DNA from: an uncultured Pseudomonadota bacterium
Lineage (GTDB): Bacteria; Myxococcota_A; Polyangia; HGW-17
Direction: 5' to 3'
Length of the DNA stretch: 7,354 nucleotides
Assembly (NCBI GenBank): GCA_938004375.1
Contig: CALKWH010000243.1
Coordinates: forward strand, 1-7,354
Shown: positions 5,728 to 7,354 of the stretch, piece after piece
Layout of the letters: each line of letters begins with the position of its first letter
How positions within the stretch are numbered: position 1 is the stretch's first letter
The notes under the pieces: model-generated
Seen by the model: the letters and a program-made list of their open reading frames with translations, nothing else
The model's database searches: none
What the model was told of the DNA's origin: nothing
Made by a program: the position numbers and the translations under genes

Positions 5728-6609
5728 ATGAGCGACTTCTCCATCGGCATCCTCGGCACCCTGTCCAGCTCCCTGTTCTGGGCCATGGCCGTCATCCTCT
5801 TCCGCAAGAGCGCGGACCACGTGACCGCGTTCGGCGTCAACGTCGGCAAGAACGCGGTGGGGATCGCCTTCTTCACGATCACCCTGCTGGTCCTGCGCAT
5901 CCCGTTCGCCCCCTCCATGTCCGCGACGGACTTCTGGCTGCTCATGATCTCCGGCGTCATCGGCATCGGCGTGGGCGACCTGCTCTTCATGACCTCGCTC
6001 AAGCTGCTGGGCGCGGGCCTCAACGCCATCGTGGGCTGCATCTATACGCCGCTGATGATCCTCGCGGGCGTGGTGATCTTCTCCGAGTCCGTAAGCGCGC
6101 AACTGATCTTCGGCGCGGTCTGCGTGGTGAGCGCCATCGTCATCGCCTCCACGGGCGACTCGAAGGAGCGACCGCGGCGCCTCGTCCTGGGCATCACCGT
6201 GGCCGCCGTCTCCATGCTCTGCACGCTGGTGGGCGCCGTGCTCTACAAGGACCTGCTGGCCCGCTACGACCTGTTCTACATCACCTGGTTCCGTCTGATC
6301 GCCGGGTGCGCCTTCCTCCTCGTCTATTACGCTTTGCACCCGCTGCGCGCCCGGCTGCTCGACGGGCTGGGGGACTGGCGCAACTGGCGCAGCCTGACCC
6401 TTTCGGGCTTTCTGGGGACCTACCTCGCCATCACCTTCTGGGCCGTGGGCCTGCGCAACCTGCCCGCCTCCCTGATCGCGGTGTTCTCCGAGCTCACCGT
6501 CATCATGATCATCCTCATGGCGTATTTTTTCTTGCGCGAGGCGCTCACCTTGCGCAAGATCGTCGCCACCGGGCTCGCGGTCGGGGGCGCTTTCGTCTCG
6601 GTCATGTGA
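5728..6609 (+). CDS. EamA/DMT-family membrane transporter, 293 aa
   Basis: A drug/metabolite transporter superfamily protein of the inner membrane; family members export or import amino acids, nucleotides, sugars or other metabolites. The length and hydrophobic pattern fit the standard ten-TM, two-repeat EamA layout: first repeat about 6-140 (opening with GILGTLSSSLFWAMAVILFRKSA, then FWLLMISGVIGIGVGDLLFM, and PLMILAGVVIFSESVSA) and second about 152-292 (GITVAAVSMLCTLVGAVLYK, then GTYLAITFWAVGLRNLPASLIAVFSELTVIM, and YFFLREALTLRKIVATGLAVGGAF). Each repeat ends with the typical E-x-(L/V)-(T/S) motif. A linker of charged residues (TGDSKERPRR, 142-151) separates the halves. The ATG at 5728 is chosen because it starts TM1 directly and GGAG lies 4 bases upstream; an in-frame ATG at 5677 would add an unlikely Arg-rich leader. 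The threonine synthase gene follows 34 bp on, so the two are probably co-transcribed. The substrate is unknown; some EamA members (RhtA) export threonine and homoserine. Confidence 0.92.
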   Translation: MSDFSIGILGTLSSSLFWAMAVILFRKSADHVTAFGVNVGKNAVGIAFFTITLLVLRIPFAPSMSATDFWLLMISGVIGIGVGDLLFMTSLKLLGAGLNAIVGCIYTPLMILAGVVIFSESVSAQLIFGAVCVVSAIVIASTGDSKERPRRLVLGITVAAVSMLCTLVGAVLYKDLLARYDLFYITWFRLIAGCAFLLVYYALHPLRARLLDGLGDWRNWRSLTLSGFLGTYLAITFWAVGLRNLPASLIAVFSELTVIMIILMAYFFLREALTLRKIVATGLAVGGAFVSVM

Positions 6610-6631
6610 CGTAACGCCGGCCGCACCCCGC

Positions 6632-6636
6632 AGGAG
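6632..6636 (+). promoter_or_regulatory. Shine-Dalgarno of thrC
   Basis: AGGAG followed by 7 bases (TCCAGCC) and the ATG at 6644. It confirms the start directly ahead of the zinc-ribbon sequence. No terminator is seen in the 34-base gap from the EamA stop. Confidence 0.75.
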
Positions 6637-6643
6637 TCCAGCC

Positions 6644-7309
6644 ATGTCCCTCACACAACACCTCGTCGGAAAAAAATGCACCCTCTGCGACCGCCGGTAC
6701 GGGTTCGAGGAGCATGAACTGACCTGCCCGCACTGCGGCGAACTTGGCATCCTCGATGTCGAGTACGACTACGACTTCATCCGGCCGATCTTCCACACCT
6801 GGCGCAACGGAAGCGAGCGCCGCGACCTGTTCCGCTTCGCCCCGCTCCTTCCCCTGCGCCTGGACGGCCCGCGTCCGCAGACGCTCATCGGTCCCACGCC
6901 GCTGGTCCACGCCACCCGCCTGGGCAAGCAGGTGGGCATCCCCAACCTGTGGGTGAAGGACGACGGCCGGCTCCCCACCGCCAGCTTCAAGGACCGCGCC
7001 TCGGCCGTGGCCGTCGCCCGGGCCAAGGAGCTGGGCATCGGCCTCATCGCCGCCGCCTCCACCGGCAACGCCGCCGCCTCCCTGGCGGGCCTGTGCGCCC
7101 CCGAGGGCATCACCGCGGTCATCTTCGTGCCCAAAGCGGCGCCCCCGGCCAAGATCGCCCAACTGCTCACCTTCGGCGCCCGGGTGTTCCTGGTCGACGG
7201 CACCTACGACGACGCCTTCGCCCTGAGCCTGAAGGCCGCCGACCGCTTCGGCTGGTACCTGCGCTCCACCGCCATCAACCCGCTCCTGGCCGAGGGCAAG
7301 AAGACCGGA
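6644..7309 (+). CDS. thrC: Threonine synthase, N-terminal zinc-ribbon type; 3' end lost at the adapter junction
   Basis: A PLP-dependent fold-type II enzyme that converts O-phosphohomoserine and water to L-threonine and phosphate, the last step of threonine synthesis, in the cytosol. The first 222 residues are present. A zinc ribbon, CTLC-x12-CPHCG (Cys12, Cys15, Cys28, Cys31), is followed by LDVEYDYDF, which is common in archaeal-like and many bacterial threonine synthases. The catalytic domain begins with GPTPLVHATRLG (83-94). The PLP Schiff-base Lys116 sits in PTASFKDRAS and the phosphate-binding loop is ASTGNAAASLAG (138-149). The last genuine codons read NPLLAEGKKTG, the usual place for the EGKKT segment. 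Full-length members are around 400 residues, so roughly the last 180 are missing. The open frame continues through 7354 only because the adapter has no stop in this frame; those 15 codons are not part of the protein. Cystathionine or other fold-II lyases are less likely given the zinc ribbon and SFKDRA motif. Confidence 0.93.
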
Positions 7310-7354
7310 AGATCGGAAGAGCGTCGTGTAGGGAAAGAGTGTAGATCTCGGTGG
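7310..7354. other. Illumina TruSeq universal adapter read-through (not genomic)
   Basis: From A7310 to the end all 45 bases match the reverse complement of the TruSeq universal adapter as I know it: AGATCGGAAGAGC at the start, then GTCGTGTAGGGAAAGAG, ending TGTAGATCTCGGTGG. GC content and codon pattern change abruptly at the junction. Translated in another frame it yields the IGRASCRERV peptide, which is a known database contaminant signature. It should be trimmed. Confidence 0.97.

Noticed and set aside
6610..6643. A terminator between EamA and thrC
   Set aside because: No stem followed by a T-tract is visible in the 34-base gap.
5590..6750. A 540-aa minus-strand frame extending the 153-aa protein through the EamA gene
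   Set aside because: It is antisense to the well-supported EamA transporter and is His/Asp/Gln/Gly-rich. The ATG at 5589 has a proper ribosome binding site.
6949..7344. A plus-strand 131-aa protein ending in IGRASCRERV
   Set aside because: It is an off-frame shadow of thrC whose C-terminus is translated adapter.

Overview
The window is very GC-rich, dense bacterial DNA with strong third-position G/C bias. It looks like a metagenomic or draft-genome contig from a Gram-negative-like organism. High GC, an orphan histidine kinase, large proteins of unknown family and a hexanucleotide intergenic repeat fit Myxococcota/deltaproteobacteria-type genomes or a related uncultured phylum, but nothing here fixes the taxonomy. 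The right end is not genomic: the last 45 bases (7310-7354) match the Illumina TruSeq universal adapter (reverse complement).

Layout. At the left edge is the 3' end of a plus-strand deoxyribose-phosphate aldolase gene (deoC, 2-151). Its stop codon abuts the stop of a convergent minus-strand block covering 152-5589. In transcription order (right to left) that block holds: a 153-aa protein of unknown family (5589-5128); an intergenic stretch with a GAAATC hexanucleotide array inside an inverted repeat (about 5061-5129); a 594-aa protein with an N-terminal zinc ribbon and no recognised family (4981-3197); a small single-domain cupin (3180-2821); a membrane-bound sensor histidine kinase (2807-1278); and a GT-B glycosyltransferase (1276-152). 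The last four are packed with gaps of 16, 13 and 1 bases and probably form one operon. To the right of a 138-bp divergent promoter region, a plus-strand pair encodes an EamA/DMT-family transporter (5728-6609) and, 34 bp on, a zinc-ribbon threonine synthase (thrC) cut off by the adapter at 7309.

How the genes may work together. The minus-strand cluster joins a cupin, a two-TM sensor kinase without a response regulator, a glycosyltransferase and two unknown proteins. A signalling or envelope-related job is possible but is inference from adjacency only. The EamA transporter next to thrC could be an amino-acid or metabolite exporter linked to threonine metabolism, again by position only. No rRNA, tRNA, CRISPR array, transposase or phage gene is visible. 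The most unusual items are the inverted-repeat-flanked hexamer array, the two unrecognised proteins around it, the glycosyltransferase lacking the usual donor-phosphate-binding residues, and the adapter artefact.
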